A DNA stretch of 64,000 nucleotides. It comes from Methylotuvimicrobium buryatense 5G. Lineage in GTDB: Bacteria > Pseudomonadota > Gammaproteobacteria > Methylococcales > Methylomonadaceae. Under the pieces are notes generated by a model. That model did no database searches. It saw only the letters and a list, made by a program, of their open reading frames with translations, and had not been told where the DNA came from. The stretch spans positions 2,507,802 through 2,571,801 of the forward strand of contig NZ_KB455575.1 of the NCBI RefSeq assembly GCF_000341735.1, given 5' to 3'. A program made the translations under genes and the position numbers. Shown piece after piece: positions 17,855 to 27,393 of the stretch; the first letter of the stretch is position 1, and each line of letters starts with the position of its first letter.

Positions 17855-18658
17855 ATGCGTAAATACCAGGGACAATTAGTTCACCAAAGCTTCGATGAAG
17901 AAGGCGTCATCGAAATCGTCGAATCGGAAGGCGTTCGCGCCTTGCATTTCGGCTCGTCATCACGGCAAAGCAGCATGTTGCTGACCGATCCGGACCAATT
18001 GCATTCGCTGTATGCCCGCGCAATGATGGCCTGGCTGTTGTTTAAAGACGCCCCCGGCGATGTATTGATGATAGGCTTAGGAGGCGGGTCTTTGGCAAAG
18101 TTTTTACTGCAACGCTTCGAAGACTGTAAAATAAAGGTCGTAGAATACCGGCGCGGCGTCGTTAAAATCGCACGCAGTCATTTCGATTTACCGCTCGATT
18201 CGCGTCTGAAAATAAAAATCGGCGACGGCGGGCACTATATCCGCCAAAAGAGTCTAACGGCATCGGAAAGCTACGATTTATTGATGATCGATGCGTTCGA
18301 TCACGAAGGCATGTCCGATTCGATCGGCGGCGAAGCGTTTTTCGACGGCTGCAAGACTTTGTTGAAGCCGGACGGCATGCTAATCATCAATTTATGGGGC
18401 ACCGACAAAGCGCTGTTTCAGGATGTCGCTTGGCACTTAGGCCGGGTTTTCGACTGGCGCCTATTGTTTCTGCCGGTGCGCGGACGAGGCAATGTCATAG
18501 GCTTTGCTTTTAACGACCCAATGCCCTTGCCGACTCAAAAAGAACTACGAGGCCGTACGCAAGCCCTCGAGAACAATTATCATCTGGAATTTCCCGTTTT
18601 TTTACAAGATTTAAAGCGCAACAACCGTACTTTATTCAACCGGATTATCAAACCATGA
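17855..18658 (+). CDS. Spermidine synthase-like methyltransferase-fold protein
   Basis: A 267-residue protein with a Rossmann methyltransferase/spermine-spermidine synthase fold. The nucleotide-binding loop is [19 protein letters not shown] (about 70-88), followed by an acidic strand end ([10 protein letters not shown]), IGDGGHYI and [12 protein letters not shown]. It lacks the obvious catalytic GGGDG signature of true SpeE, so the substrate is open. It overlaps ygiQ by 4 bp, implying co-translation, but no functional link between the two is known to me. Confidence 0.8.
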   Translation: MRKYQGQLVHQSFDEEGVIEIVESEGVRALHFGSSSRQSSMLLTDPDQLHSLYARAMMAWLLFKDAPGDVLMIGLGGGSLAKFLLQRFEDCKIKVVEYRRGVVKIARSHFDLPLDSRLKIKIGDGGHYIRQKSLTASESYDLLMIDAFDHEGMSDSIGGEAFFDGCKTLLKPDGMLIINLWGTDKALFQDVAWHLGRVFDWRLLFLPVRGRGNVIGFAFNDPMPLPTQKELRGRTQALENNYHLEFPVFLQDLKRNNRTLFNRIIKP

Positions 18659-20790
18659 TTGCTCCCGCGATGCCTAGCGCACCGAATCTTTTCGGCTACC
18701 GCAAATACTGGGCGCACCGTTTCGGAACGGCGCCCGAATTACCGATGACTCGCGCCGAAATGGACGAACTCGGCTGGGATTCGTGCGACGTCATTCTAGT
18801 CACCGGCGACGCCTATATCGACCATCCGAGCTTCGGTATGGCGCTGATCGGCAGACTCCTTGAAGCACACGGTTTTCGTGTCGGTATTATTTCGCAGCCG
18901 GACTGGACTAGCGCGGAAGATTTTAAGCGCCTCGGCGCACCCAATCTTTTTTTCGGCGTGACCGGCGGCAACATGGATTCGATGGTCAACCGCTACACGT
19001 CGGACAAAAAGATCCGCTCTAACGATGCTTATACTGCGGGCGGCGAAGCCGGCAAACGACCTGATCGAGCGGTCAACGTGTATTCGCACCGCTGCCGCGA
19101 AGCTTTTAAAAATATTCCGATCGTCATCGGGGGGATCGAAGCGAGCCTACGCCGAATTTCGCATTACGATTATTGGTCGGACAAGGTCAAAAAATCGGTC
19201 TTGCTCGACTCGAAAGCCGACCTGTTGGTTTACGGCAATGCCGAACGGCAAGTCGTCGAGATCGCGCACCGGTTAGCAGGCGGCGAAGCCATCGCCGATT
19301 TGCAATTCATTCGCGGCACCGCGCATTTCGTCAAACAAATTCCCGAAGGTTGGCTCGAAAAAGACTCGACCGATGTCGACATTCCGGGCCATGTCGCGCC
19401 ACCCGCAAACCCTTATCAAGAAGAACCCGCCTGCGACAGCAAGCCGGCCGGCAATGTGATCCGTTTCGAGCGGCGCATCGGCAACGACAAACGCGCGCAG
19501 ACCGTCATTCGTCTGCCGGCCTATGAGGCCGTCAAGGACGATAGCATCCTTTACGCCCATGCCTCGCGCGTGATGCATGGCGAAACTAACCCTGGGAACG
19601 CGCGCGCATTGATTCAACAGCACGGCAACCGATTACTCTGGGTCAATCCGCCGCCGATCCCGCTCAGCACGCAGGAAATGGACGGCGTGTTCGACCTGCC
19701 CTATTCGCGCCTGCCGCATAAACGTTACGGCGAGGCGAACATTCCCGCGTTCGAGATGATTCAACACTCGGTCAATATCATGCGCGGCTGCTTCGGCGGC
19801 TGCACATTCTGTTCGATCACCGAACACGAGGGGCGCATCATACAAAGCCGCTCCGAAGATTCGATCATCCGCGAGATCGAGGCGATCCGCGACACCTCGC
19901 CGAATTTCACGGGCCATATTTCCGACCTGGGCGGGCCAACCGCAAACATGTACAGATTGGCCTGCAAGGATCCGAAAATCGAAGCGGCTTGTCGTAAACC
20001 TTCATGCGTATTCCCCGGTATCTGCGACAACCTGAATACCGACCATTCCCATTTGATCAAATTATACCGGCGCGCCCGTGCGCTGCCCGGTATCAAGAAA
20101 ATCTTCATCGCCTCGGGACTACGCTACGATCTGGCCGTCGAGTCGCCGGAATATGTCAAGGAGCTGGTCACGCACCATGTCGGCGGTTATTTGAAAATTG
20201 CGCCGGAACATACCGAGCAAGGTCCGTTGTCGCTTATGATGAAACCGGGCATCGGCACCTACGATCGTTTCAAGCAAATGTTCGATAAGTATTCGAAGGA
20301 AGCCGGCAAGGAGCAGTATCTGATCCCCTATTTCATCGCCGCGCATCCGGGCACGACCGACGAAGACATGCTGAATCTCGCACTCTGGCTCAAACGCAAC
20401 GGTTTCCGTGCCGATCAGGTTCAAGCCTTTTTGCCGTCGCCGATGGCGATCGCAACCGCGATGTATCATTCCGGCAAGGACACGCTGCATAAGATCGGCC
20501 GCAAGGCACCGGATATTTCGATTCCGAAAAGCGTCAAGCAACGCCGTGTACATAAGGCTTTTTTACGCTATCACGATCCGAAAAACTGGCCGCTGCTGCG
20601 CGAAGCCTTGAAAAACATGGGGCGCGCCGACTTGATCGGCAACGGTAAAAAGCATTTGGTACCGACGTTTCAGCCGAAAGGCACCGTCGACTCAGCCCCC
20701 GCCAAGACGCAGCGATTTACAACCAAACATACCGGCTTCGGAAATAAACAACGCAAGCAACCGGGCCGGCGAGCCGCAAAGTCTCGTTAG
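18655..20790 (+). CDS. ygiQ: YgiQ family radical SAM protein
   Basis: A 711-residue UPF0313 protein. An N-terminal B12-binding-like region ([20 protein letters not shown]) precedes the radical SAM domain with C379-X3-C383-X2-C386 ([12 protein letters not shown]), which should bind a [4Fe-4S] cluster and SAM. A DUF3362 region follows, and the tail is basic ([16 protein letters not shown]). Its physiological reaction is unknown. The last 4 bp overlap the stop codon of a convergent dcaP fragment. The 3' end is duplicated at 28533-28981, where a 309-bp insert interrupts it; the present copy is the intact one. Confidence 0.93.
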   Translation: MIAPAMPSAPNLFGYRKYWAHRFGTAPELPMTRAEMDELGWDSCDVILVTGDAYIDHPSFGMALIGRLLEAHGFRVGIISQPDWTSAEDFKRLGAPNLFFGVTGGNMDSMVNRYTSDKKIRSNDAYTAGGEAGKRPDRAVNVYSHRCREAFKNIPIVIGGIEASLRRISHYDYWSDKVKKSVLLDSKADLLVYGNAERQVVEIAHRLAGGEAIADLQFIRGTAHFVKQIPEGWLEKDSTDVDIPGHVAPPANPYQEEPACDSKPAGNVIRFERRIGNDKRAQTVIRLPAYEAVKDDSILYAHASRVMHGETNPGNARALIQQHGNRLLWVNPPPIPLSTQEMDGVFDLPYSRLPHKRYGEANIPAFEMIQHSVNIMRGCFGGCTFCSITEHEGRIIQSRSEDSIIREIEAIRDTSPNFTGHISDLGGPTANMYRLACKDPKIEAACRKPSCVFPGICDNLNTDHSHLIKLYRRARALPGIKKIFIASGLRYDLAVESPEYVKELVTHHVGGYLKIAPEHTEQGPLSLMMKPGIGTYDRFKQMFDKYSKEAGKEQYLIPYFIAAHPGTTDEDMLNLALWLKRNGFRADQVQAFLPSPMAIATAMYHSGKDTLHKIGRKAPDISIPKSVKQRRVHKAFLRYHDPKNWPLLREALKNMGRADLIGNGKKHLVPTFQPKGTVDSAPAKTQRFTTKHTGFGNKQRKQPGRRAAKSR

Positions 20791-21075
20791 AAGTTATACA
20801 ACGCCCTGAAATAAATCATGTCGAAACCGCCTTGACTGCCGTTTTCGAGATCGCGGCGGTAGCGCATGTATACCCCTCGTAGATCAAAATTCGGCACCGG
20901 GGTGCTCGTCAAAGGACGCCGTGAATACGTCCCTGTAGGCTCTATGCCAGCTCCATGCTGGCAAAGCCTTTGTCGGACACCCAGGCGCCTCCTCTAGCAC
21001 TGCCGAAATTTGAAGTGCGAAAGGTATACTCCAATCCGAACAAGGCGTCTTCGATCGGTATCCAATACAAATTGG
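20787..21075 (-). pseudogene. 3' fragment of a DcaP-like porin gene, split by a repeat element
   Basis: On the minus strand, 21027-21075 encodes NLYWIPIEDALFGLEY and 20787-20870 encodes MRYRRDLENGSQGGFDMIYF followed by RALYNF and a stop, the same C-terminus as the intact porin at 28978-30384. A 156-bp element (20871-21026) separates the two parts exactly between Tyr and Met. The first 84 bp differ from the intact gene by one base, while the part beyond the element differs at several positions. The remainder of the gene is missing. It is a relic of a tandem duplication or paralogue. Confidence 0.88.
20871..21026 (-). mobile_element. MITE-like element type B with TA target duplication
   Basis: Comparison with the uninterrupted sequence at 29056-29070 (GCATGTACTCC) shows that 158 bp were added at a TA dinucleotide: GCATG-TA, then 156 bp starting TACCCC and ending AGGTA, then TA-CTCC. 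The ends are imperfect inverted repeats over about 26 bp (TACCCCTCGTAGATCAAAAT versus TACCTTTCGCACTTCAAATT, both continuing TTCGGCA or TCGGCA). TA targeting is typical of IS630/Tc1-type transposases, which are the inferred movers. The interior has the stem GCCAGC/GCTGGC and GGACGCCGTGAATACGTCC. No protein is encoded. Confidence 0.9.
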
Positions 21076-21408
21076 GTCTTCTAAAAGCCGGTTTTAATAA
21101 ATCTTTGCATGATCGCAAGCGCGCCAAGATTTTTCGCGAAAGCTGAAATGGGGTCCGTCCGATTTCAGCAGCGAAAAATGACTTGGCGATTATTGCCTTC
21201 GGCGGCCCCGATTCGCCCTGCGTCCGTGCCACTACGCCACATCATCGTAAACTCGATGCGGCTTCGTAGCACTCCCACAAATGGCTTTACGCCGTGTCGC
21301 GATGCCTTGTATTTTGCCTCCGCCTGCGCTATTCGCGCAGACTCCGGCAAAACACCCGGCGCTACGGCTATCGGGGACTAAAAATCTTCACTTCGCTAAC
21401 GCTCCGTT

Positions 21409-23296
21409 GTTGAGTAGACCGCAGGCACTTCCCCCACAGACTCTCGCAGAACGGTACGTGAACCTCTCGATTCATACCGCTCCCATCAGGCAAACGCACC
21501 TATCATTCCCGCCCGCCAATGGGCAAACAAGTTTGGATGTTGATCTGCAATCTTCTCCAGAAACAGCATTGCCTTTATTTTATGCTGGCGTAGCGGCTTG
21601 AACTTTCGTCTTACCCACCTCACCAGAGTCATGTTGACGTGACGACACATACCATATAACGCAGATCGGGTATAACAACCATAATAGCCTATCCATCCCC
21701 TAATGATGGGATTCAACCATTGTGCTATTTGCCCTAAGCTCAACTCGGTACGCGTTCTGACTCGTAACTTTCTGACCTTTCCTCGCATTGACTTCAGCGC
21801 CGCTTTACTCACCGCCGGCGTAAAGTTTACAAACACACTGTTTCTTTTGCGATTCCTACACAGTCGCCGTCTGAACGTATACCCCAGAAAATCAAAGGAG
21901 GTATGCTTATAGCGCCCTTTGCGACTTCCATCTTTACAGTAAACAATCTTGGTTTTCACCGGATGAAGTTCAAGCCCACAGGACTGAAAGCGTTGTTTCA
22001 GTGCTTCCAGCATGTGTTTGGCTTCTGCCTCACTCCGGCAGTGCACCAGACCATCATCGGCATAACGACACCAGGGTGTATCCGAGTAGTGCTTTTGCAA
22101 CCATTTGTCGAAGACATAGTGCAGAAACAGATTACTGAGCACCGGACTGACAACTCCACCTTGTGGCGTGCCTTTTCCCCGGCTACTCAATTCCCCATTG
22201 GGCATCTGCATCGGCACCGTCAACCAGCGCTCGATATACAATCTCACCCAAGCCGTATCGGTATGCTTATAGACCGCTTTAAGCAATAGATCATGCGGTA
22301 TATTGTCGAATAATCCCTTAATATCAAACTCAAGTACCCAGTCATAGCGCCAACAACGTTCTCGCGTGACACCCACCGCATCGAGTGCTGACTTATTCGG
22401 CCTGTAGCCATACGAGTCAGGCAAAAAGTGCGGCTCAACCTGGGGTTCAAATTCCAGTTTGACGACCATCTGAGCAATACGATCACTCACGGTGGGTATA
22501 CCCAAAATCCGTTCGCCACCTGCTTTCTTCGGTATGGCTACCGCTTTGACAGGCGGCGGGAAGTAACTGCCGGACGACAGCCGATTCCATAACTTGTAAA
22601 GATTGTCTTTCAGATTTCTTTCAAAATCTGCCAACGATTGCCTATCAACACCTGCAGCACCCGCATTGGCTTTCACCAATTCAAATGCACGCATCACTTG
22701 CCATTTCGAAATGACAAATGGCTTTGCCTCGCTCATATCATCCTCCTGCCTTTCAACAGTTGTGATAGCAATAAAGGCTGCCTGATGTTGCCCCTTCGCT
22801 CCTCGTTCATTACAAACGCTTCAACACTACTACGAGCAACTCCGCCCCAGTATCACGCATCGGTACTCTCATACTTATCAATTTAGTGATTTGCATTTCT
22901 CCCTTAACATCATGATGACTGGTTCCCACAGTTCCCATTGAAAGCCCGGTACAGAGTCACGCCCACTATACGCCGGACACCATCTGCACAGACTTCGGAT
23001 CCGCTTGCAGACTCATCCCTGAAGTCTTGGACGCCCCAGGTTTTGATGTCGAGTCTCTGAATAACGACGCGTCAACATAGGTTCGGTTTAACTCGTCTCT
23101 CTGTACCCTACCTGCTAATTATGAATTAGCTTTTCCTCAACGCTCACTACCTGCACTCTTAATACAAGCAGCTTGAGGTGGTTTAAAGCCGGTTTCCGAC
23201 AGCAGACTTTGATGGACCTACCATCATCTTCCAATGAGCTTATACACATCTGATCGCTATTTCCGTATAGCGTCAGTTTGTGTGCCTGTGGCACAC
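21409..23296 (-). mobile_element. Group II intron (1888 bp)
   Basis: The empty site at 28871-28890 fixes both ends. On the minus strand the 5' exon ends AAATCTTGGA, the intron starts GTGTGCCACAGGC (GUGYG consensus), and it ends GGTCTACTCAAC (terminal AY) before AACGGAGCG. Domain V is recognisable shortly before the 3' end: GAGCGGTATGAATC, GAGAGGTTCACGTACCGTTC. The encoded reverse transcriptase sits in domain IV, with about 560 bp of ribozyme 5' of it. All parts appear complete, so the intron may still splice and move. Confidence 0.93.
21486..22736 (-). CDS. ltrA: Group II intron reverse transcriptase/maturase
   Basis: A 416-residue intron-encoded protein that helps the intron RNA fold and splice and copies it into DNA. 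The RT domain shows IPKKAGGERILGIPTVSDRI, QVEPHFLPDSYGYRPNKSA, GTPQGGVVSPVLSNLFLHYV and the catalytic YADD in WCRYADDGLVHC. The maturase (GIIM) domain contains AQWLNPIIRGWIGYYGCYT. There is no HNH endonuclease domain at the C-terminus, so mobility would rely on priming without second-strand cleavage. The frame is intact from ATG to stop. Confidence 0.95.
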   Translation of the reverse strand: MSEAKPFVISKWQVMRAFELVKANAGAAGVDRQSLADFERNLKDNLYKLWNRLSSGSYFPPPVKAVAIPKKAGGERILGIPTVSDRIAQMVVKLEFEPQVEPHFLPDSYGYRPNKSALDAVGVTRERCWRYDWVLEFDIKGLFDNIPHDLLLKAVYKHTDTAWVRLYIERWLTVPMQMPNGELSSRGKGTPQGGVVSPVLSNLFLHYVFDKWLQKHYSDTPWCRYADDGLVHCRSEAEAKHMLEALKQRFQSCGLELHPVKTKIVYCKDGSRKGRYKHTSFDFLGYTFRRRLCRNRKRNSVFVNFTPAVSKAALKSMRGKVRKLRVRTRTELSLGQIAQWLNPIIRGWIGYYGCYTRSALYGMCRHVNMTLVRWVRRKFKPLRQHKIKAMLFLEKIADQHPNLFAHWRAGMIGAFA

Positions 23297-23314
23297 TCCA
23301 AGATTTTCAGCGGA

Positions 23315-23493
23315 TGAGTAACCTAGCCCCCTGGGGTAATGAAATTATTCAATTGATGCGGATTGGCAACATACCCCGTCCCGCTCCACTGCCATTAAGT
23401 TAAGGATTTTTCCGTTCGCCCTGAGCTTGTCGAAGGGTGAATGGAAAAATCCTGGGTCGATAAGTTAAGCCGTCCCGCTCAGGAAGTTGATTG
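23315..23493. repeat. Short gap with a partial family C repeat
   Basis: ACTGCCATTAAGTTAAGGA at 23388 starts a unit that runs to about 23475 (GATAAGTTAAGCCGTCC), matching the left part and centre of the complete copy at 37102-37257. The right terminal repeat is missing. CATACCCCGTCCCGCTC just before it also occurs at 27710. No gene is present. Confidence 0.65.
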
Positions 23494-24423
23494 TTATCCG
23501 TCATTTGATCTCCCTCTGGTAAGTTCTTGAATATCCTCTAGCGTTAAGTCCAGCAATTTAGCCACTTCCGCTTCCGGTATCCCATGACCGAGCATTTTCA
23601 ATACCGATTCAGCTCTGGCTTTTTGATAACCGATTTGCTCACCCTCTTCTTTACCTTCCGCTCTACCCTCTTCTTTACCTTCCGCTCTACCCTCTTCTCT
23701 ACCCTCTTCTCGCGCGGTATCGATGACATTTTTTAAATCGCGGTAGTATTTCAAGCTAGATTCATAGGCCTGGCGCTCTTCGGGCTCAAAACGGGCAATG
23801 CTCGCTTTTTCAAACAAGCTCAAAAAGACTTTTTCGCGCAAGCGCGGCGGGATGTCGTCCAGTTCATGCAAATGGCGGAACAAAAAGAACCATTTGTCTT
23901 GCAGGGTGTCGAGTTGGTCTTCCGTTTTCCTAAAGTTGGGCAAGGTCAAGTAGATAAAGGTCAGCTTGTCGTAAAACACCTGATGATGCTGATTTTTCAA
24001 TTGCACACGATGGATGACTTCATCGCGCTGGGCATTGTCCTCATCATCAAACACAAAGTCCAGGATGCCGATGGTGTAGACCGCCGACAGCCTAAAATCC
24101 CAGTCGCCACGTTGGGCTTGCTGTTGAATCGGGAAGGTGGCGTAAAAGACGCTGCGGTCTTTGAAGAAGTTCTGTTTGGCTTTTTGCAGCTCGACAATAA
24201 AATATTCACCGGTCGCGCTGACGCAATTTAGGTCAAAGATGGCTTTGCGATCCAGCGCCGTCGCGCCTTGGTACTCGTTATTACAAAACTGTAGTTCTTC
24301 AATCTGGTGCCGTTCCGGCAGCAAGGTATTCAAAAAGCTAATCAGATGTTCTTTACTTGCCTCTTCGCCAAAGGCTTTTTTAAAGCCAAAATCGGTGAAT
24401 AGATTGATGTACTTTTCTTTCAT
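23494..24423 (-). CDS. PD-(D/E)XK nuclease family protein (Rpn/transposase-like)
   Basis: A 309-residue protein of the Rpn/PDDEXK_2 family, DNA endonucleases linked to recombination and often mislabelled as transposases. The N-terminus LFTDFGFKKAFGEEASKEHL is diagnostic, and the nuclease core has Asp in AIFDLNC and Glu-X-Lys in IVELQKAK. The C-terminus carries repeats of EEGRAEGK, then a short helical tail (VAKLLDLTLEDIQEL). The ATG at 24423 is preferred to an in-frame TTG at 24441. It lies in the accessory island between the intron and IS21, but no transposon ends were seen around it. Confidence 0.88.
   Translation of the reverse strand: MKEKYINLFTDFGFKKAFGEEASKEHLISFLNTLLPERHQIEELQFCNNEYQGATALDRKAIFDLNCVSATGEYFIVELQKAKQNFFKDRSVFYATFPIQQQAQRGDWDFRLSAVYTIGILDFVFDDEDNAQRDEVIHRVQLKNQHHQVFYDKLTFIYLTLPNFRKTEDQLDTLQDKWFFLFRHLHELDDIPPRLREKVFLSLFEKASIARFEPEERQAYESSLKYYRDLKNVIDTAREEGREEGRAEGKEEGRAEGKEEGEQIGYQKARAESVLKMLGHGIPEAEVAKLLDLTLEDIQELTRGRSNDG
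23637..23712. repeat. 24-bp tandem repeats within the nuclease gene
   Basis: About three copies of a 24-bp unit (CTCTACCCTCTTCTTTACCT then TCCG on the plus strand) encode the EEGRAEGK repeats. Unit loss or gain would keep the frame. Confidence 0.85.
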
Positions 24424-24441
24424 GGGACAGGACAAGGTCAA

Positions 24442-24512
24442 GACAATACATGACGCTCAGTTTAGCATAAGTCATGCTGTGTCTTTTATTCCTGGACAGT
24501 GTTTATAGTTTC
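24442..24512. other. Gap between the nuclease gene and IS21
   Basis: Upstream region of the nuclease gene, about 70 bp. It ends in GTTTC, the 5-bp target site of the IS21 element. The IS therefore inserted about 90 bp upstream of the nuclease start and may affect its promoter. Confidence 0.5.
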
Positions 24513-24573
24513 TGTCAATGGCCAACAGAATTGAGCCAGTTTTGGCCATTTAAATTGAGCCACTTTTCCAGGG

Positions 24574-25317
24574 TTACGATGCTTGATTTAGCTTTGATTT
24601 GAGTCGATAACTTTCCCCTCCTAGCATAAAAATGTGTGAATGATGGATGATGCGGTCGACGATGGGTACGGCGACGTTGTCATCGATAAAAAACTCGCCC
24701 CAGTTGGTGAATTCCTTGTTGGTGGTCAGGATCACCGAGCGGTATTCGTACAGCGCGTTGATGAGCTGAAACAGGTTGTGCATGCCTTGTTTGTTCATCG
24801 GCAGGTAACCCAGTTCGTCGATGATCAGTACATCGAATTTGAGCAGTTGGTTGATTTTCTTTTTCAACTCGCCTTTGAGTTCGGCCAGTTCCAAGGCCTC
24901 CATCAAGCCTAGCGCGGTGTTGAAGCTGACCTTATAACCGGCATCGATGGCTTTCAGGCCGATGCCGATGGCCAGGTGTGTCTTGCCGACCCCGGGCGGT
25001 CCGATGAAGACCACATTGTCCCGATTGTCGATAAAGCCGAAGTCGAGCAGACTGTTGACTTCCCGTTTACTGATGGTGGTCTGAAAGCGATAATCGAACT
25101 CTTCCAGGCTTTTGAGCAAAGGAAAGCCAGCGCGTTTGCGGTTTTGCTCGATGCGCTTGGCGTTGCGCTGGCGCTGTTCATGTTCAACCAAGCTTTCGGC
25201 AAACTGCAGGTAGGAACTTTCATGGGTCTCGGCTTGGCCAAGCAAGGTTGGCAAGTGTTCGGCAATGGCCGTCAGGCACAAGCTGCGATATTGCCTGGCA
25301 ATCTGATCAATGGATGG
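24574..25317 (-). CDS. istB: IS21 helper ATPase IstB
   Basis: A 247-residue AAA+ ATPase that assists the IstA transposase in target selection. Walker A is GPPGVGKTHLA and Walker B is VLIIDELGYL, followed by sensor motifs around SVILTTNKEF. The start at 25317 was chosen because AAGGAGAG precedes it by a proper distance; a longer frame from 25350 has no such signal. It overlaps the end of istA by 11 bp, as is usual in the family. Confidence 0.95.
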   Translation of the reverse strand, partial: PSIDQIARQYRSLCLTAIAEHLPTLLGQAETHESSYLQFAESLVEHEQRQRNAKRIEQNRKRAGFPLLKSLEEFDYRFQTTISKREVNSLLDFGFIDNRDNVVFIGPPGVGKTHLAIGIGLKAIDAGYKVSFNTALGLMEALELAELKGELKKKINQLLKFDVLIIDELGYLPMNKQGMHNLFQLINALYEYRSVILTTNKEFTNWGEFFIDDNVAVPIVDRIIHHSHIFMLGGESYRLKSKLNQAS

Positions 25318-26881
25318 CATGGCTCTCTCCTTGGCCAGCCGAGTGGCCATTCAGGGCACGATAACGGGCCAGCGGACATTCTTGCTTGATGGCGGCAGTG
25401 GCCTGCTCTGATGGCGGCATCGATAGGGCATCGCTGTCGTCCGAGCGTCCCACAGACTGCCGCCAGGCCTCCAGTCGTTCTTTCAGGCCGCTGGCCGTTA
25501 ACCGAGGCGTGTCGATCAGTCGCGTCAGCACCGCTTCGGGAATCGCACCCTGCTGTTTGATCTGCTCGGTCAGCACCTGCTTGGCACCGGCCAGCTGGTC
25601 TTTGTAGATTTTCGGCGAGCTGGCTTTCAACAGGGCACACAGCTGAGTCACGACCGCCGGAGACGGCAGCAGTTCATGCAAGTCCTTTTCAAGCGTTTCG
25701 ATGCGTAGCGACATATCCCGGTAATGATGCCGGTTCTTAATAATTTGCCCCTTTTCTAGACACACAGCATGTTCGGCGATCACTTTGTGAGTACTGAGAT
25801 CGCTGATCTGGATGACGCCGTTAGCTTCATGCACGGCGACACGGGCGCATTGATACGCCATCGGTACCGAGTATTTATTGGATTGCCAGGCGATCAAGCC
25901 GGTTTTATCCGCCTTGCGGGTGATGCGGGCCTGGCTGGCGGTCGCGTCAACACAAGACGGCGTCAGGTAAGCCCGCATATGGCCTTGCTCGTTGGCCGCG
26001 TAATGTATCGCCGGTTGTTGGCCGGTGGTGCCGTGTCGCCGTTGATTGGCTATCCCGTCGAGCCAGTCGGTCATATGGGCCTTCAAAGCATCCCAGTCGG
26101 TAAAAGTCTCGCCATACAAGGCATTTTGTTTGACGTATTTGACCCCGGCCTCGACCTTGCCTTTGCTTTCCGGATCATAACCTTCACAAGCCCGAATCGT
26201 GAAGCCCGCTGCCGTGGCGTACTGATGGAAGCGCTGGTTCAAGCGCAACTCGCGAAACACTTCGCTAATGACCACCAGCTTGGTCTGATCGTACACGCAC
26301 TCTTGCGGTATGCCGCCGAAATAGCGAAATGCCGCATCGTGCTGGCGAATCAGCGTTTCGGTATCAATCGGCTTGGCGCAGACCGAAACATGCATCAGAC
26401 GCGAATACGACAGCACAAACACCATGAAATATACCGTCGTCGCCACGCCGCCAATCATCACATCGCGCAGTTCGCCGCCATCGACCTGGCATTGTTCGCC
26501 CGGCACCATGTCCAATACCGGCTCATAATAACGCGCCTGCTTAAAGCTAATCTCTTGCTTGAGAGCCTGTATATAACGCCGTACCAAACGGTCGGAAACG
26601 GCCAAATCGTCCACTTTGGCCTTCAGTTTGCGCAGCACTTTGACCGCTGACAAGCCCGGATAGGTTTGCAGCAACTGAATAATGTAGTCGCGGTAATCGT
26701 CTAGCTTCTTACCACGGGCTATCTCTTCCTGCAGGGCACTAATGTCCGCAGCCGACAGCTTCAGGTATTTGCTCACGGTGTTACGGGAAATACCCAATTG
26801 ACTGGCAATCTGACGCTCGGATAAGCCGTTGCCATCGTTGTATAACGCTTTAATCTGATGGATCACAATCCACTCCTTCAT
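25307..26881 (-). CDS. istA: IS21 transposase IstA
   Basis: A 524-residue DDE transposase. The N-terminal helix-turn-helix is LSERQIASQLGISRNTVSKY. The RNase H-like catalytic core has Asp in QCQVDGGELRD, Asp in ECVYDQTKLVV and Glu in ESKGKVEAGVKYVK. The C-terminal part is a Mu-like beta-barrel followed by a region that contacts IstB. The frame is full length, with no stops or frameshifts. Confidence 0.95.
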   Translation of the reverse strand: MKEWIVIHQIKALYNDGNGLSERQIASQLGISRNTVSKYLKLSAADISALQEEIARGKKLDDYRDYIIQLLQTYPGLSAVKVLRKLKAKVDDLAVSDRLVRRYIQALKQEISFKQARYYEPVLDMVPGEQCQVDGGELRDVMIGGVATTVYFMVFVLSYSRLMHVSVCAKPIDTETLIRQHDAAFRYFGGIPQECVYDQTKLVVISEVFRELRLNQRFHQYATAAGFTIRACEGYDPESKGKVEAGVKYVKQNALYGETFTDWDALKAHMTDWLDGIANQRRHGTTGQQPAIHYAANEQGHMRAYLTPSCVDATASQARITRKADKTGLIAWQSNKYSVPMAYQCARVAVHEANGVIQISDLSTHKVIAEHAVCLEKGQIIKNRHHYRDMSLRIETLEKDLHELLPSPAVVTQLCALLKASSPKIYKDQLAGAKQVLTEQIKQQGAIPEAVLTRLIDTPRLTASGLKERLEAWRQSVGRSDDSDALSMPPSEQATAAIKQECPLARYRALNGHSAGQGESHAIH

Positions 26882-27103
26882 GACGCTCCCTGGAAAAAAT
26901 TCAGGGACTCTGTCAGATTTATTGGTACAAATAAAGTCTGAAAAAGTGGCTCAAAATTGTTGGCCATTTCTGGCTCAGTTTAATTGGCCATTAACAGTTT
27001 CCATATTTACGCCCTCGCCCCCCCCGGTTAGTGACTATCGCATTTCATTTGCATCTGATCCGTTTTATTTACCCGGTCCTGCTCAAAACCTAAGCGCCAC
27101 GAT

Positions 27104-27245
27104 ACTACCATTAAGTTAAGGGGTACCCGTCATTCCGCCATGAACTGGCGGAGTCCAGTACCATGGCAGCAGGCTTTTTAAGCATATTCGAGCCGGAATT
27201 TCAGCATTACTTGGACTCTTTGACGGCTTAATTGTTAATGGCAGT
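27104..27245. repeat. Family C relative with different interior
   Basis: Ends ACTACCATTAAGTTAAG and TTAATGGCAGT correspond to the terminal repeats of the complete copy at 37102-37257, but the 115-bp interior is unrelated to it. Confidence 0.65.
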
Positions 27246-27393
27246 GAAGCGCCACGGGGGAAAATGCCAAGCCGTGCTTGACGGTAGGTATTCCCAAGTT
27301 TGAGCTAGAGAACGAGACAGAAGCCAAAGGGTGTCAAATGTACGGCTTGACCCCAAGCTTCATACCCCTTCCCGCTTGAGACCACAACCTTTT

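Larger units (their letters stand above)
21116..23314. repeat. Element X copy 1, interrupted by the group II intron
   Basis: Bases 21116-21408 and 23297-23314 together match 28588-28898 with only two mismatches noticed over about 310 bp. The left end starts with CAAGCGCGCCAAGATTTTTC and the right end is CCAAGATTTTCAGCGGA. The intron at 21409-23296 splits it. It is flanked on the left by unrelated sequence after the dcaP fragment, so the unit has been copied to two places. The first 67 bp fold into a long hairpin (see copy 2). It is non-coding. Confidence 0.8.
24513..26996 (-). mobile_element. Complete IS21 family insertion sequence (2484 bp)
   Basis: The ends are TGTCAATGGCCAA on the left and, complemented, TGTTAATGGCCAA on the right, followed on both sides by internal repeats containing GAGCCA (for example TTGAGCCACTTTT). 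The element is flanked by a 5-bp direct repeat GTTTC (24508-24512 and 26997-27001). Both istA and istB are intact, so it looks active or recently active. Confidence 0.93.

Noticed and set aside
20942-21232. Minus-strand ORF sharing its N-terminus with one at 28339-28704
   Set aside because: Both begin inside the duplicated element X hairpin and read through a MITE or unrelated sequence; the shared residues only reflect the DNA repeat.
23637-23712. CRISPR-like short repeats
   Set aside because: They are tandem, without spacers, and lie inside a coding frame.
23494-24441. Autonomous transposon carrying the PD-(D/E)XK gene
   Set aside because: No inverted ends or target duplication around the gene could be found.
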